Shown in pieces: positions 1-10,920 of a stretch of DNA of 64,000 bases (positions within the stretch are counted from its first letter, which is position 1; each line of letters opens with the position of its first letter). The DNA is from Scatophagus argus. Taxonomy: Eukaryota > Chordata > Actinopteri > Scatophagidae. The notes beneath the pieces were generated by a model that was given only the letters and a program-made list of their open reading frames with translations, had not been told where the DNA came from and searched no databases. Position numbers and translations under genes: made by a program. The stretch is from contig NC_058501.1 of assembly GCF_020382885.2 (NCBI RefSeq), forward strand, positions 13,117,501 to 13,181,500. Reading direction: 5' to 3'.

Positions 1-819
1 TCTGTAAACTGAGCCACAAGAGGAAGTGAAGTGAGAAAGAGAGTTAGTATTAATGAGGTTACTCTGTAGTATGTGAGGCTGCAGCAAGCAGAGGTCATCT
101 GAAGGGTTCACATCATGACAGTTACAAACAGTGGGGTAAAAGCACTACTGCATTTCTCAATAAGAAAAGTTTACATGCAGAATGCCTGCTGTGTAATTGC
201 CAGGATGGCCTCACTGAGCTCTGATACAGTCGACCGGGAAATTAATGCTTCTCCACTGGCTTAAAAATAAGACGACATTTTATTTAGGGAAGGAGAACTG
301 TGACTTCCAAAACAGAAAGCACTGCACAATGCTTTGCAGAAACAATTCAACTGTGTGGCCACTTTGAAAAAAAAAAAGCCCAAACCCATATGTGTGTTTG
401 TAAATTTTAACTGAGAGTGATACTCCCAAACTTTTATATTTGTACACATTCACATCTGACCAGCTATACAGAGACGGTGCAGAACTGTTGGGGGTTAAAT
501 TCCTGGCTCAAAGGCATCTCAGTGGTGGTAATGAGGTGCAAGTGATGCTTTCACTTTCCTGACTCAAATTTAAGCTTGAGCTCAATAAATAAGTTGATAT
601 TTTGCTCGTACGGCCATTCGTCCATTTGATGCAATGTTTTCTTCTTGCCACACGGTGGCTCTATTGCTAACGTAATGAGGTAAACAGGGAAGAAAAACTC
701 GGTACAGCAGGGCGAGTCTGTATGACTTAGAGAACTGAGAATAGGTGGCAACAATGAAAAATAAAGTCAAAAAAAGTCAGTACTCTTTTGTCTTTTCACT
801 AGGCTACATTACACAGAAA

Positions 820-2665
820 ATGGCACATTTTTATCTGCAGGGTCTTGTGTTGTTAGTTCTGTTCATGGTCATATCAGAGTGTGGAGGTGAGTAGGTCACT
901 GAATAATTTCTTCACCAGATTCAATCAGTGGATATCATAAATGCTTTTTTTTTTTCTTCTTCTTTTTTTTGTGAGTAGACTGTGACTATGACTATGACAG
1001 AATTTAAAAGGCGATATATTTAAACTACCTTTTAAATAATCTCTATCAACATTTGTCATTTATTGTGAAGTATTGAAATATCTGCCTTGCAGCTGTGACA
1101 CTGAATGCTTCAGGGTATGCTATCTAAAAACCACTACTGTGCTGACCTCTGGGTTTTACTCTCTAACTTTATTTCTGATCATATAGACATCTCAACTGTG
1201 ATTGCGTATCAAGGAGAGGATGTAGCTCTCCCTTGTTTTAATTTCAATGGCACGGATCCAAAGAGCTGCTACAGGATCAGATGGATGAAGAGTGCCACAG
1301 ACACCAGACAGATAAAGGTTATCCTTGCCAGACCTAAAACACCCAAGATCCAGGATGATGAACGTGCAAAATGGGAAGCTGACGGAAATGGAAAGATGTC
1401 TCTTTTTCTGACAAAATTACAAAAATCCGACGAGGGACTGTATAACTGTGAAATCTGGCAAGGTTGGGAGTGTATGCTGGTCAAAAACATATCTTTAAAA
1501 ATCAAAGGTAAGACTTTTATTCTCCTTACTCCGAGCCTCTAACAAATGAATGATGTAGCACGTAAATCTCCCCTCTTTTTCAGAATGCAAAGTCCTTCAA
1601 GCAGTGAAAGCAGCGCCTGGCACACTCGTTGAACTGAACTGCCCAGTGGACATGACATCAGGACAGCAACGAACCCAGAATTACTCCTGGGTAAAGCTGA
1701 AAGGAGGCAACCCTGAATCTATCACCTCTAAGAACGTGGAAATCAACGGAACATCGCTATTTTTCCAGTCTGTGAATTACAGTGACAGTGGTTGGTACAG
1801 ATGTAGGGACATGTTTGGACAAACTCAGCACTGCTTTGAAATTAGACTACAGGTCCAAGGTGGGATTTTAAACCATTTCATATCTTCACTGACAACAAAT
1901 GACAACATACATGACTCCTGCATACCTTTTCTCTTTCCTTTACAAAGTGGACAATGCTGCTGTGGCCACAACGGTTCCAGGTATTGCAACAACATCACAT
2001 CTTGTTTCGTCAGTAATCTGCTGTTAAATACGGTGTTGTAATTGCTTAGATTTGCCTCCTATCTCCCCCAGTGCCGACAACCAGTGAGATCATTTGGAAA
2101 ACCATGAAGGAGGAGAGCAGTGCAGCATTTATTGGCGCTGTGGCTGCAGTCAGTGTTGTGATTGCCCTAATAGCTGCACTGATAGGGCTGTTCATTTACT
2201 GCAGACATAGCACCCAGAGAGTGACACAGCAAACCTGGAGGCTCTCAGCAGGTTCGATCTGTCTGGTCTTTGTTATTGCTTTGACAGCAATGCTGTGTAA
2301 TGAAGTGTTATCGGGGCTTCATGTTGTCTTGTTGTTTGTCAGGTTCTCATACGGAGCATACTGATGATTATGAGATTATTCCACCTTCAGAGGGTGAGCG
2401 TCTTGCTAGTCTTTCACTGCTTTCTTTATTCCAGCCACTGTGGCCTCTTCAGCTTTCTGTAACACCTCACTGACTGCCTTTTACCTTTATCTCACAGATC
2501 CCTTGCAGTCACAACAAGTCAACTGTCTATACCACTTTCAGGAGGAAGGCGGTTGTAAGTCATTTTACTGTTAAAAGTCCCAACAACTATTTAAAAAAAT
2601 ATAGATATATTTTTCATCATTTTAAGTGAAACAATTTTCTCTACTTTGTTGCAGTCCAGCATTAG
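820..2665 (+). CDS. Two-Ig-domain type I membrane receptor, uncharacterised
   Basis: Eight exons can be joined: 820-886, 1187-1507, 1584-1859, 1948-1980, 2072-2251, 2343-2393, 2498-2554 and 2655-2665. They give 331 residues with phase 1 at every junction, as usual for Ig genes. Exon 1 is a hydrophobic signal peptide (MAHFYLQGLVLLVLFMVI). Exon 2 is a V-like Ig domain with the Cys pair, a core Trp and DEGLYNC. Exon 3 is a second Ig domain with SDSGWYRC. A short stalk follows, then a transmembrane helix (about GAVAAVSVVIALIAALIGLF) and a tail of about 55 residues with DDYEIIPPSE. That tyrosine is not a canonical ITIM, because the -2 residue is Asp. It could be a small cell-surface immune receptor or adhesion protein. 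I do not recognise a named orthologue. The 3' end faces the minus-strand Ig gene about 440 bp away. The model is well supported; the function is inferred only from architecture. Confidence 0.75.
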
Positions 2666-3102
2666 TTGTTTTCACTGTGCTCAAGAAAAGAGAAGATTTT
2701 CCTTCTGGATTGCCGGTTTACATTCACACATGATGTAAAATCAGATAACATCTACTAAACTGTAAAGTGAGTTTGAACAGTAACTGTCATTTATATTGAG
2801 TATTATGGAAAATTTGTACACTAGTGCAACATAAAAACAATGCTACCCAGTTTTTTTTTCTTATACTGTTGAACAGACTCTTCCTTATTGCCCTGTTTCT
2901 GCTGATATGTCTAATCATCTGTATGTATTGTTTTAAATCAAATCTAATCTTTCAATAACACCTTTAATCCAATTTTTAAAATATCTGTATGAAGATGTAG
3001 TCATGAACTCTGATGAAAATATTCCCATATTTTCAGTGTGTTGATGGTTGAAATTACTTATCAAGATTAAAATTAAGGAGAAAGAAACACTTTTATTCAG
3101 CT

Positions 3103-5441
3103 CTAGTTTACAGCCTGCAATAAATCATAGAAACTGTCAGTGGTGGTCACGGCTTCTCTTTTGGATTGTCTTTGCTGCTGTGTGTCTTCATTATTCCCCT
3201 CCTGAATGACCTCATAAACAACAGTCTGTTGACAGGAATATTAATTAGAAGTGAAACTTTTAACAGATCACACATTTATTATTGTCTCTTAAGTGTCACT
3301 TCTTACCATTCCAATACTTGACTGTTCATTTCCTGCAAAAAGAAAGGTGAGAAAACATCAGACACGCAAGTTTTATTTCATTTTCATCAAAGCTCTTAAA
3401 ACGTTCTCATGCAACAGGTGTGCTGTAGGGTGCGTGTAATCCTCAACCAGATTCAGAGCCTGCATCCTTCTTGTGCTTTCTCTTCATGTACATGTAGAGT
3501 CCTCCAGCAGCTATACATATCAGGAGCCCCAGAAGAAGGGCTAACCAAGCAGGAGTCCACAGAGCTGTAGACATCAAATCGTTATCGCTTTTACTCAGAA
3601 AGAAGGGAGCGTGTTAGCTTATGTGCAGGTTTTATTCGGGAGAAAGGCAATGATAGCACCATGCATGCTTACGGTTTAACTTGTGCCACGTCTTTGATGC
3701 CATCACATCGCCCTCTCTGAGCAGCGAGCACGTTAAGTCATCCGATGTCACTGAAACAGCTGGCAGAAATAGTCTGATACTCAGAGTGTTATTAACATTC
3801 ATTAAACTGCTCTGCCAGCCATTAAGGTTGCTTCCAGACCAAGTTAAATTGAAGTCTTTTTCACATTTATTACTGCAGGTGAGCACACAAGTCAAGGTGA
3901 GATTATGTCCTTCCGGCCCACACTCTGAAGTCACTGTAAAGACAAACATGAGAGGAAACATCTATTTCTGTGAAGCAAAAAGTAAATTGTGGCACAATTC
4001 ATGCTCTGATTTGGCACTCACCATCGAGGACATGCAGCCTGATTTTGTTGAACGCTTTTTGCTGGCCAGTGGACTGTGAACACTCGTAGTCCCCGGCATG
4101 TAGAGCACTCACTTTGCTGATGACCAGTGATGTGTCTTTATTCACCTGAAATTCCTCTGTTTGGCCTTTATAAGGTGACGTAACATCTGTCAGTGTCCTT
4201 CCAGCTGCAGCCCATTTAACTGCTTCGCCTGCGCTGAGAGAGGAAGTGTTGCCACAGGAAAGTGATGCTGACTCACCCACGACAGCAAACACTTCCTCTA
4301 TGCCATCTGGGGCAAAGGGACCACTGGTTACACTTTGTACATTTTTGGCCACAGCTTACATTTTTAGTAAAGTAGAGTTTGGTACCTTTAACTGTTGTTG
4401 TATAGCTGATGGAAGATTTAGCCATTTCATTCTGAAACAGCCGGCACGTCCATTTTCTGTGATGGTCTGTTAGTTTTTTATTGATAACCAGTTTAGAGAA
4501 GCATTCAGAGGGATTGTCAAAGTGAAATCTATCTCCTTTCAATGGTGTATTATTTTCAGTGCTCCACTTGATGCGGATCCCCGTGTTGTTACAAGGAACA
4601 TGCCCCTTGTATGTGTTGAGGAAACAATGAAGTTCTATTGTGCCTTCAGCAGGAGTTGAGCTCTCAGTGACTGATGAATCAAAAAAAAAAGAAAAAAGAA
4701 ATCATATGATTATTCATATTGTCATCACCATATTAAAGAAATGGTTTGAGATACCATAACAACTCACGTTGAAGAATCTGAAGCTGAACACTTGAAGTGA
4801 GTTCTCCACTGTCACAAGAGTAAAGTCGTGCATCGTTGAGTGTCAGGTGATGCATCTGCAGGGAGCAGTCCTTTAGGAGACCCAGTCGGACATCTTTAGC
4901 CGTCACCTTTCCGGCTCTCGCCACCACAGTAACCGATCCAAATTGTTCAGCCATGCTCCAGCTAACGGAGGAGCAGGATTTGACAGAGGGTATGCCACAT
5001 GGCAAAGTCACATCATCTCCCGGTAAGGCAAACATCATCAAATGATCTGTTGGCAAAGACAACAATGCGTTCAACTTTCCAAGTCATCAGGTGGTTCTGT
5101 CAAAAATGTACCTGTGCCAGAGCAATGCTCCCCAAAAGACCTGAAACCTAAGTATGGCAAGTTGGTCACCCTCCATCATGAACTGAACATGTTCAAAATC
5201 ACAGCTGATGTACACTCATTATTTTCACATGCTTTTGTGTTGTTGTTTTTAACTATCCATTGTACTGTTAAGCCTTCAGTTCAATTCATGACAGAGGCAA
5301 AAACTAAGAGACCTTATTAACAATCATCTCAAAATACAACAGGTTAACAACAGAGCATTTTCTATTTTTACCAGATGACTGAAGAGCTGCTGCATGTGTC
5401 AGAGTAAGAAGACAGAGGCTTAATGATGAAAGGGAAGCCAT
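3103..5441 (-). CDS. Four-Ig-domain type I membrane receptor with two ITIM-like motifs
   Basis: Eight exons (5372-5441, 4768-5046, 4386-4670, 4022-4306, 3673-3933, 3448-3564, 3307-3332, 3103-3225) give 481 residues in frame. Exon 1 is a signal peptide starting MASLSSLSLCLLTLTHA. Exons 2-5 each encode one Ig-like domain, with Cys pairs and motifs such as NDARLYSCDS, HRKWTCRL, HAGDYECS and DDLTCSL. Exon 6 encodes a transmembrane helix (WLALLLGLLICIAAGGLYMY) followed by KRKHKK. The tail contains VVYEVI and SFYDLL, 29 residues apart; both fit the (S/I/V/L)xYxx(I/V/L) ITIM pattern, so inhibitory signalling through SH2 phosphatases is plausible. An AATAAA on the minus strand lies near 3090-3095. 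A CD4-like layout (four Ig domains) was considered, but no CD4 CxC tail motif is present. The family is unassigned. Confidence 0.75.
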
Positions 5442-6618
5442 TGTTCTCTCAGAAGATGTCCCCTGGCAGTTTTTCTTACTTATTAGGAAATCCTCTGATA
5501 GCAGAAGCTTTTCAAACCACATTTTCAGGAAATGAGATGAGGCAACTCATTTTTAATTTTAAAACCCGCCCACAACCCATGCCCACCCTCACATGTGTGT
5601 CTCATGTGTGACTTTCCTGTTTGTCATGTGCGCAAATAATAATAATGGCTTCTAGTAATGCTTCTTATCATTGTAATTTCTCAGTAGATCTCTATTAATG
5701 ATGTAAATACAAATGCCTCAAACCCAGTGATGAGGCGGAGATCTACTGAACTGCACAATATAGACAAAAGTATTGAGACACCTGACCATTACACCAATAG
5801 AAAATTTAATGACATCACATTCTAAACACACAGACAGCATTGCAGCTACAACAGCTTCCACTCTTCTGGGAAGGTTTTCCACAAGATTTTGGAATGTTAT
5901 GTGGGAATTTCTCCCCATTCATGCAGTAGAACATTTGTCATGGTGTACTGAGGCAAAAATGTCATGGTGTACTGAGCCAATAAGATTTCCGTTCACTGGA
6001 AGGAAGAGGCCTTGCCAAACCCCTGAAAAACAGCCCCATAAAGAGGTGTGCCTGAATTTTTTTGTCTATATAGTGTATATCCAGATGGGAAGTTGTTTTT
6101 CTTTATTTTTAGCAGCATGTTAAAGCATTTGTCCTGTGGGTCGTGCTGCCAGATGACAGATATTCTTCTAGTAAAACTCTGACCAGTTTCAGTTCACAGT
6201 CAGCTGTACAGATCTTGATTGAGGTTTTGATTTCAATGCTGCTCCAAATGAATAGAGTGTGTTGAAACTTTCCATCTGCTGGCTACTCAGTTTCTGTTTC
6301 CATTCCTGTGAAAAAGGGTCACCTACCTTCTTGTAAATTACCCACCTCCCCTGACATTGGAGGAACTTTCGTGTAAATAATGCTAAGAGGAGTACACTTC
6401 TCTAACAGTCCAGTTTCCTTTGCTTTTATACAAAAGAAGAAGTTTGCCCTGGGTTTAGACATGCTATTTAGTCATGATCAAATAAATAACTGAGATAAAC
6501 CTATTAAATGATTATTTTTATGAGTACTATCCAATAGTACAAGAAAAAAAGATTCTAATTTTCCTAGCTTGTAAAAGTTTTGCTAAAAATCCTCAATTTG
6601 CACACAAATGTCCAAAGA
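5442..6618. other. Intergenic, with a transposon remnant
   Basis: This stretch separates the Ig gene start from the 3' end of cyp21a2. Apart from the Tc1-like remnant at about 5754-6080 it is AT-rich, and no exon with credible splice sites and family similarity was seen. Confidence 0.5.
5754..6080. mobile_element. Internally deleted Tc1/mariner-like element
   Basis: The ends carry short inverted repeats: ATATAGACAAAAGTATTG near 5758 and its approximate complement TTTTTTTGTCTATATAGTG near 6057-6075. On the minus strand, roughly 5830-5890, the translation NLVENLPRRVEAVVAA resembles the C-terminal end of Tc1-family transposases of fish. Only about 330 bp remain, so the element is a non-autonomous deletion derivative. 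It contains an internal 20-bp direct duplication (GTCATGGTGTACTGAGGCAA, 5937-5956, repeated with one mismatch at about 5960-5979). Confidence 0.7.
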
Positions 6619-9472
6619 TCAAGCAGTGGTAGGTGACAGATTGGCTCTTGGACGTGCTATAACCGTGTAGGATTTGACCTTGAGCACAACACTAGCGACT
6701 CCTCTTAGGTCTGGCAGAGAGCCCTCGCTCTCAGGAGGGATAAACTGGAAATCTCTAAGCAAGTAGGCAGTGAACAGAAAGAGCTCCATTTTGGCCACAG
6801 TCTCCCCCAGGCAGAGCCGAGCCCCCCCTCCGAAAGGGATCAGGGCACGGGTGGAACCTCCTCCTCCTTCCAGAAAGCGCTCTGAAACACAGACGGAGCG
6901 AGAGAGAGAGAGAGAGAGAAGCCACTTTATTTGAGTTCAAGTGAATGTACTCAACATCACAGGCAGAGCGCAGTACCTGGTTTGAAGCTGTACGGGTCAG
7001 TCCAAACTGCAGGGTCGTGATGAGCTCCAAACAGATTGGGAATAATGACTGTGTTCTTAGGGATGAAGTGACCTGCGATACTGAACATGAGTGGAGATTA
7101 TACATGTGCCACAGTGCAAAGTGAAAACAGAAGGTAATAATGTTGTGAAAGAGCAGGACAACACAAAATGAGTGCACTTTCTTACAAATGTGTTTTGTGA
7201 AAGACTCTCTAGACTTTATGAAAATTATTAAGTATTGTGTTGTGGATCGGGATGCAGATGCTAATTTCTGCAAATTTTCTATATGAAGATGATAAATTTA
7301 GACACATTTGATGCTTTTTAGTTTATTTTTTTATTCATTATGTTGTTCATTATGGCGAGCAGCAGGTCAGCCTGGATCCCCCTAACAGTTTGCTTTGTTT
7401 TCTTTTCCACTCTTTGCATCAAAGCAAAGACCAAGGACCAAACCTTACTACTGAGAGCTGCCTGCCTTGTACCATCTTGTGCCTGCTTCACAATATCTGA
7501 TCTTGCCAGCGATAAGCTGTCACTAATCTCCTTCTCTGAGATCTTTCATCTTCACTTTCATCTTGTCGTTCAGCTGACCTGCTGTCTCTGATGGCTCTGT
7601 GTGGCACCGCGAGCGGGGCAACCGGCCTCAGTCTGAGGACCTCGTGGATGAGAGCGCACAGGACAGGAAGTCTGCGTCTGTCACTGTACTTGGGGTATCG
7701 TCCCTCCAGCACTGTGCACAGCTCCTCGTACACCTTTGTTTGCACCTGAACATTTTAGTAAGACAGGAGAGAAACACTGTGATAGATGCCAAGAGTGTGT
7801 AAATAGGGTGTTTTATGGACAATGCTGCACCCTGCCTCTGGTCTGTGCAACAGGAAGGCCACAGTCCAGTTCAGCCAGGCTGCAGTGGTCTCCGTTCCCC
7901 CGATGAGAAGGTCCACAGTGGCCATGTGAACATGAATGTCTGTCAGGAGCTAGAGACATGGAGAAATGCAATCTATTACTCCTGCTATGACTAGTGTGCT
8001 AAATTTTTAAATCCAGTTTTAATATTAGATAAAAGTAGATTTAGCAATGTATTTGTTGCAGTATTTCATATGATTTTTTTGATAAAAATGTTTAAATAAA
8101 GAGATAATAACAGATGATACACCAACAGTCTAATTTTGCTCGCAACACAATTCAAACAGACCCTCCTCAGTGCATACTGGTCTCTGTGCTCACCACTCCA
8201 CATCCTGTGTTGGGCTGATTGTCAAGGCCCTGGAGGAGGGATTCTGTGATGGCGTCCTCATTTTTTTTGTCTTGTACCTGCACAGATAACAAAGCAACAT
8301 CTGACAAAAATCAACACAGGCTGTTGTGATTTTGTCATTTGACGGAATTGATTGCACGCAAGTGTAATCACAAAGCCACACCAAGCCGAGCTTTATTTTT
8401 TAACCTGTGATCTAAGACATTCAGCCTGATTAGACTTTTCTGTTGTATGTTTTTCAACCTTTAATTCTTTGGTTCTTTGGTTCTTTGGTTTTACTAACCT
8501 TGTAATTGTTGAGGTGTTTTCCTATGATTTCATCTCTCCTGGCCACCTCTTTCAGGAGACGGGAAAACACGGGGTTGGGTAATTTCTTTGAGAGAACAAA
8601 TGACATACAATGTGAAATCCCATTCAAATGGTCTTTGTCAGTCTTTTCTGTGATCTGCAGTCAAATTAATTACTGACTCTGAGCAGTGGGAAGGAATCCA
8701 GAGCAGAAATCCAAGAGGAACCCCACAGAGCAACAATCTCATTCAGGCATCTGTGCAGCTGTTGCAGCTCCAATGATCTCTTATCATACTAGAAAACACA
8801 AACATCACAATTTTAACTCATCCTATGACTAAGCTTATGTAATGCAAGCCTCAAAATGATAATCAGGAAACCAAACACCGGTCTGCTAAAACCACAGCTG
8901 TTAATGACAAGCAGATTTTGCAATCCATAGTCAGAAATAGACTCTCACTTCTTTTCCAAAAGTCAAAGTTGTGATGACATTACTTGCTGCCACTGTGAAA
9001 TCTTCTGAGAGATCTACAGCACTGCCCTGATAGTCCATCAAGGCCTAAACAAGAAACAAACACCGCTTTTAAGTGAGAATTCTGGAAATACCCCAACATT
9101 TGGTTTGCTGTCCTGACAGGATATTATGCTTTTTCTTGTGTTTTCTGTACCTTTCTCAGTTGCAGCGCCTGTCTTTCGATCACATCATGCAATGACTGCT
9201 GACAACAACGCTGCAGAGCGCCCTGGACAAGACGACGGTGTGCCCTCCACTCCTCGTTATAGTCCCCCAGAGAGATGGTGCGCCCTCCGCCAGACACAAT
9301 ATTACCTGATACAAGCCAGGAGAGGCCATAAAGACATACAGTAATACAATAATTTTGCTTCAAAAATTAGAGTTGTTTACCTGTGTATGAAGCTGGTCTT
9401 CCAGCAAAGTCTGACCATTTTTTCACCAGTGCTTCTCTGATGAGGTCACCACTGTTTAGTACCACCATGGCT

Positions 9473-9503
<31 letters not shown>

Positions 9504-10125
9504 CACTAGGGTGGTTGGTGTAGTCACCATCTGGATTCTAATATCCACAAAAAACGTCTTTAAAAAGTTAATTTGCTTGTGTTATATGATAAAATAAAAA
9601 TTCATATGATTACTTGTGTTTCCACATTTAAGGCGGTAGATGTTTCCATACTGCTGTGCCAGATTGGTCAGGTGAATTGGCAGGTGATCATGTGTCAGCT
9701 CCATCATGTTGCCTATGAGGAAGAGACTGGGAGGACCTGGGAGGGAAGTGGACGAGGAGCAGGGAAGGACCTGATAGAGATACTGCAGCAGTTTAGATTC
9801 AACTACTGAGTGAAGGAGAAAAGAAAGAGAAGAAAGGTAAAACAGAAAAATCCTTTAGATGAAGTTCACTGGTGTACGTTTTCATGTGTTGACAAATGTC
9901 CCAGTAAATAATCATTATATTTTCATGAAATGAGAAAAAAAACTTGACTCTACAACCAGAGTGATCAAAAACACACATTAAAGATGACAAACCTGTGGAT
10001 TTACTTCCCTTGTTATCGTCCTGTACAGATTTGTCTCTCTGACCAGACATGTCAATTAGTAGCATCAACAGCAGAACGACTAGGAATACAGCTCCCACGC
10101 TGACCACTGATATTCCTATCGCCAT
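6619..10125 (-). CDS. cyp21a2: Steroid 21-hydroxylase, cytochrome P450 family 21
   Basis: This microsomal P450 hydroxylates progesterone and 17-hydroxyprogesterone at C21 for cortisol synthesis in interrenal cells. Twelve exons (9993-10125, 9614-9805, 9381-9470, 9151-9305, 8949-9044, 8678-8788, 8499-8585, 8194-8277, 7836-7949, 7579-7745, 6977-7080, 6619-6881) sum to 531 residues in frame. Visible: an N-terminal membrane anchor ([15 protein letters not shown]), the Pro-rich hinge LPGPPS, the I-helix [10 protein letters not shown], the K-helix ExxR in HEVLRLRP, and the haem-binding loop [11 protein letters not shown] with the Cys ligand near residue 468. The I-helix and the C-terminal [11 protein letters not shown] region follow mammalian CYP21 closely as remembered, and the position beside C4 and tenascin-X supports the assignment. 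Oddities: exon 9 ends at a GC donor (AG|gcaggg), and the intron before exon 3 ends in a 28-T tract. Confidence 0.92.
6899..6919. repeat. AG dinucleotide microsatellite
   Basis: About ten AG units, just upstream in transcription direction of the last cyp21a2 exon. Confidence 0.85.
8465..8492. repeat. Short tandem repeat TTCTTTGG
   Basis: The 8-bp unit TTCTTTGG is repeated three times in succession, with a partial fourth copy, a few bases from the cyp21a2 exon 7 donor site at 8499. Confidence 0.7.
9473..9500. repeat. 28-base A/T homopolymer at a splice acceptor
   Basis: An uninterrupted run of 28 A on the plus strand (T on the coding strand) abuts the acceptor of cyp21a2 exon 3 and forms its polypyrimidine tract. 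Confidence 0.9.
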
Positions 10126-10183
10126 TTCGTGCCTCCTTGCTGGTACCCCACCTCAGAAAGATGCTCAAGACATGCTAGCCACA

Positions 10184-10190
10184 TTTATAG
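10184..10190 (-). promoter_or_regulatory. Candidate TATA box of cyp21a2
   Basis: Reading the minus strand, GCTATAAATG lies about 60 bp upstream of the cyp21a2 start codon (10125), a distance compatible with a short 5' leader. No convincing SF-1 consensus (TCAAGGTCA) was found nearby. Confidence 0.45.
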
Positions 10191-10567
10191 CATTCTCGTC
10201 AGTCTCTACGCCCATCAGTTTTATATAGTGTTGATGTTTTCACTAAAACCAAGGGCGTCTAAATGTTTTCTTAAGGACAAGATATCTGATGATAAGGTGG
10301 ATGCAACAAAAGTAGTGAGAGACAGACTGATAAGTATGTCTGTGACTTGTTGAAGGGCACAATAACACACCAAAGTTCTCGAGCTCTGACAAAGCTCCGT
10401 GGAGATAGGTCTGGCTACAGTGGACATGACAGTCAGTCATGCTGGCATTCGTTTATCTTGTAGAGCGGGGAATGAAGTGACAGTTTTTTGCCGATAGATT
10501 TGGGTGTTTTAATTTACTTTTACGAAGAAAACAACAACAACAACACTTAAGACCCACATTAGCCACA

Positions 10568-10573
10568 TTTATT
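10568..10573 (-). terminator. Candidate polyadenylation signal of the tenascin gene
   Basis: AATAAA on the minus strand, about 350 bp past the tenascin stop codon at 10921-10923. It is the nearest signal downstream and fits a short 3' UTR that ends before the cyp21a2 promoter. Confidence 0.4.
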
Positions 10574-10920
10574 CCAATGGAGTGAGACAGTGCATATTTA
10601 ATTACAGTAGTAGTGGGCTGGCACGCCATGGTGGCGCACAAGAGGGTATTAGAGACAAAACAAAACTGAGTTGAAACTGACAGGTCAGGCAGAAGAGTAC
10701 AGTATACAAAAAGTTGCAATTGGTATATTTCCTGAAAAACAAAACAAAACAAAAATCTTGCACATTGAATCAAATGCACTGACAGCTTTCATGGCTATCA
10801 AAATCACCGTGCATGCGATTTCAGGTGGAAAGTGACATGCAGCAACTGTGAGATCCACTGTCTTCTGGAGCTGTTACTCTCCGTCAGATGTAAGGTTGGA
10901 GAACCCATGAAGATTTGCAT

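Noticed and set aside
3681-4473. Plus-strand open frames over the four-Ig gene
   Set aside because: Antisense of well-supported Ig exons with splice sites.
3103-5441. CD4 orthologue
   Set aside because: There are four Ig domains, but the tail lacks the CxC Lck-binding motif and has ITIM-like motifs instead; the neighbourhood also does not fit.
7599-7802. Plus-strand open frame over cyp21a2
   Set aside because: Antisense of exon 10, which has clear P450 K-helix motifs on the minus strand.
10200-10450. SF-1 (NR5A1) site in the cyp21a2 promoter
   Set aside because: The nearest sequences (ACCAAGGGCG, TTAAGGACA) differ from TCAAGGTCA at two or more positions.
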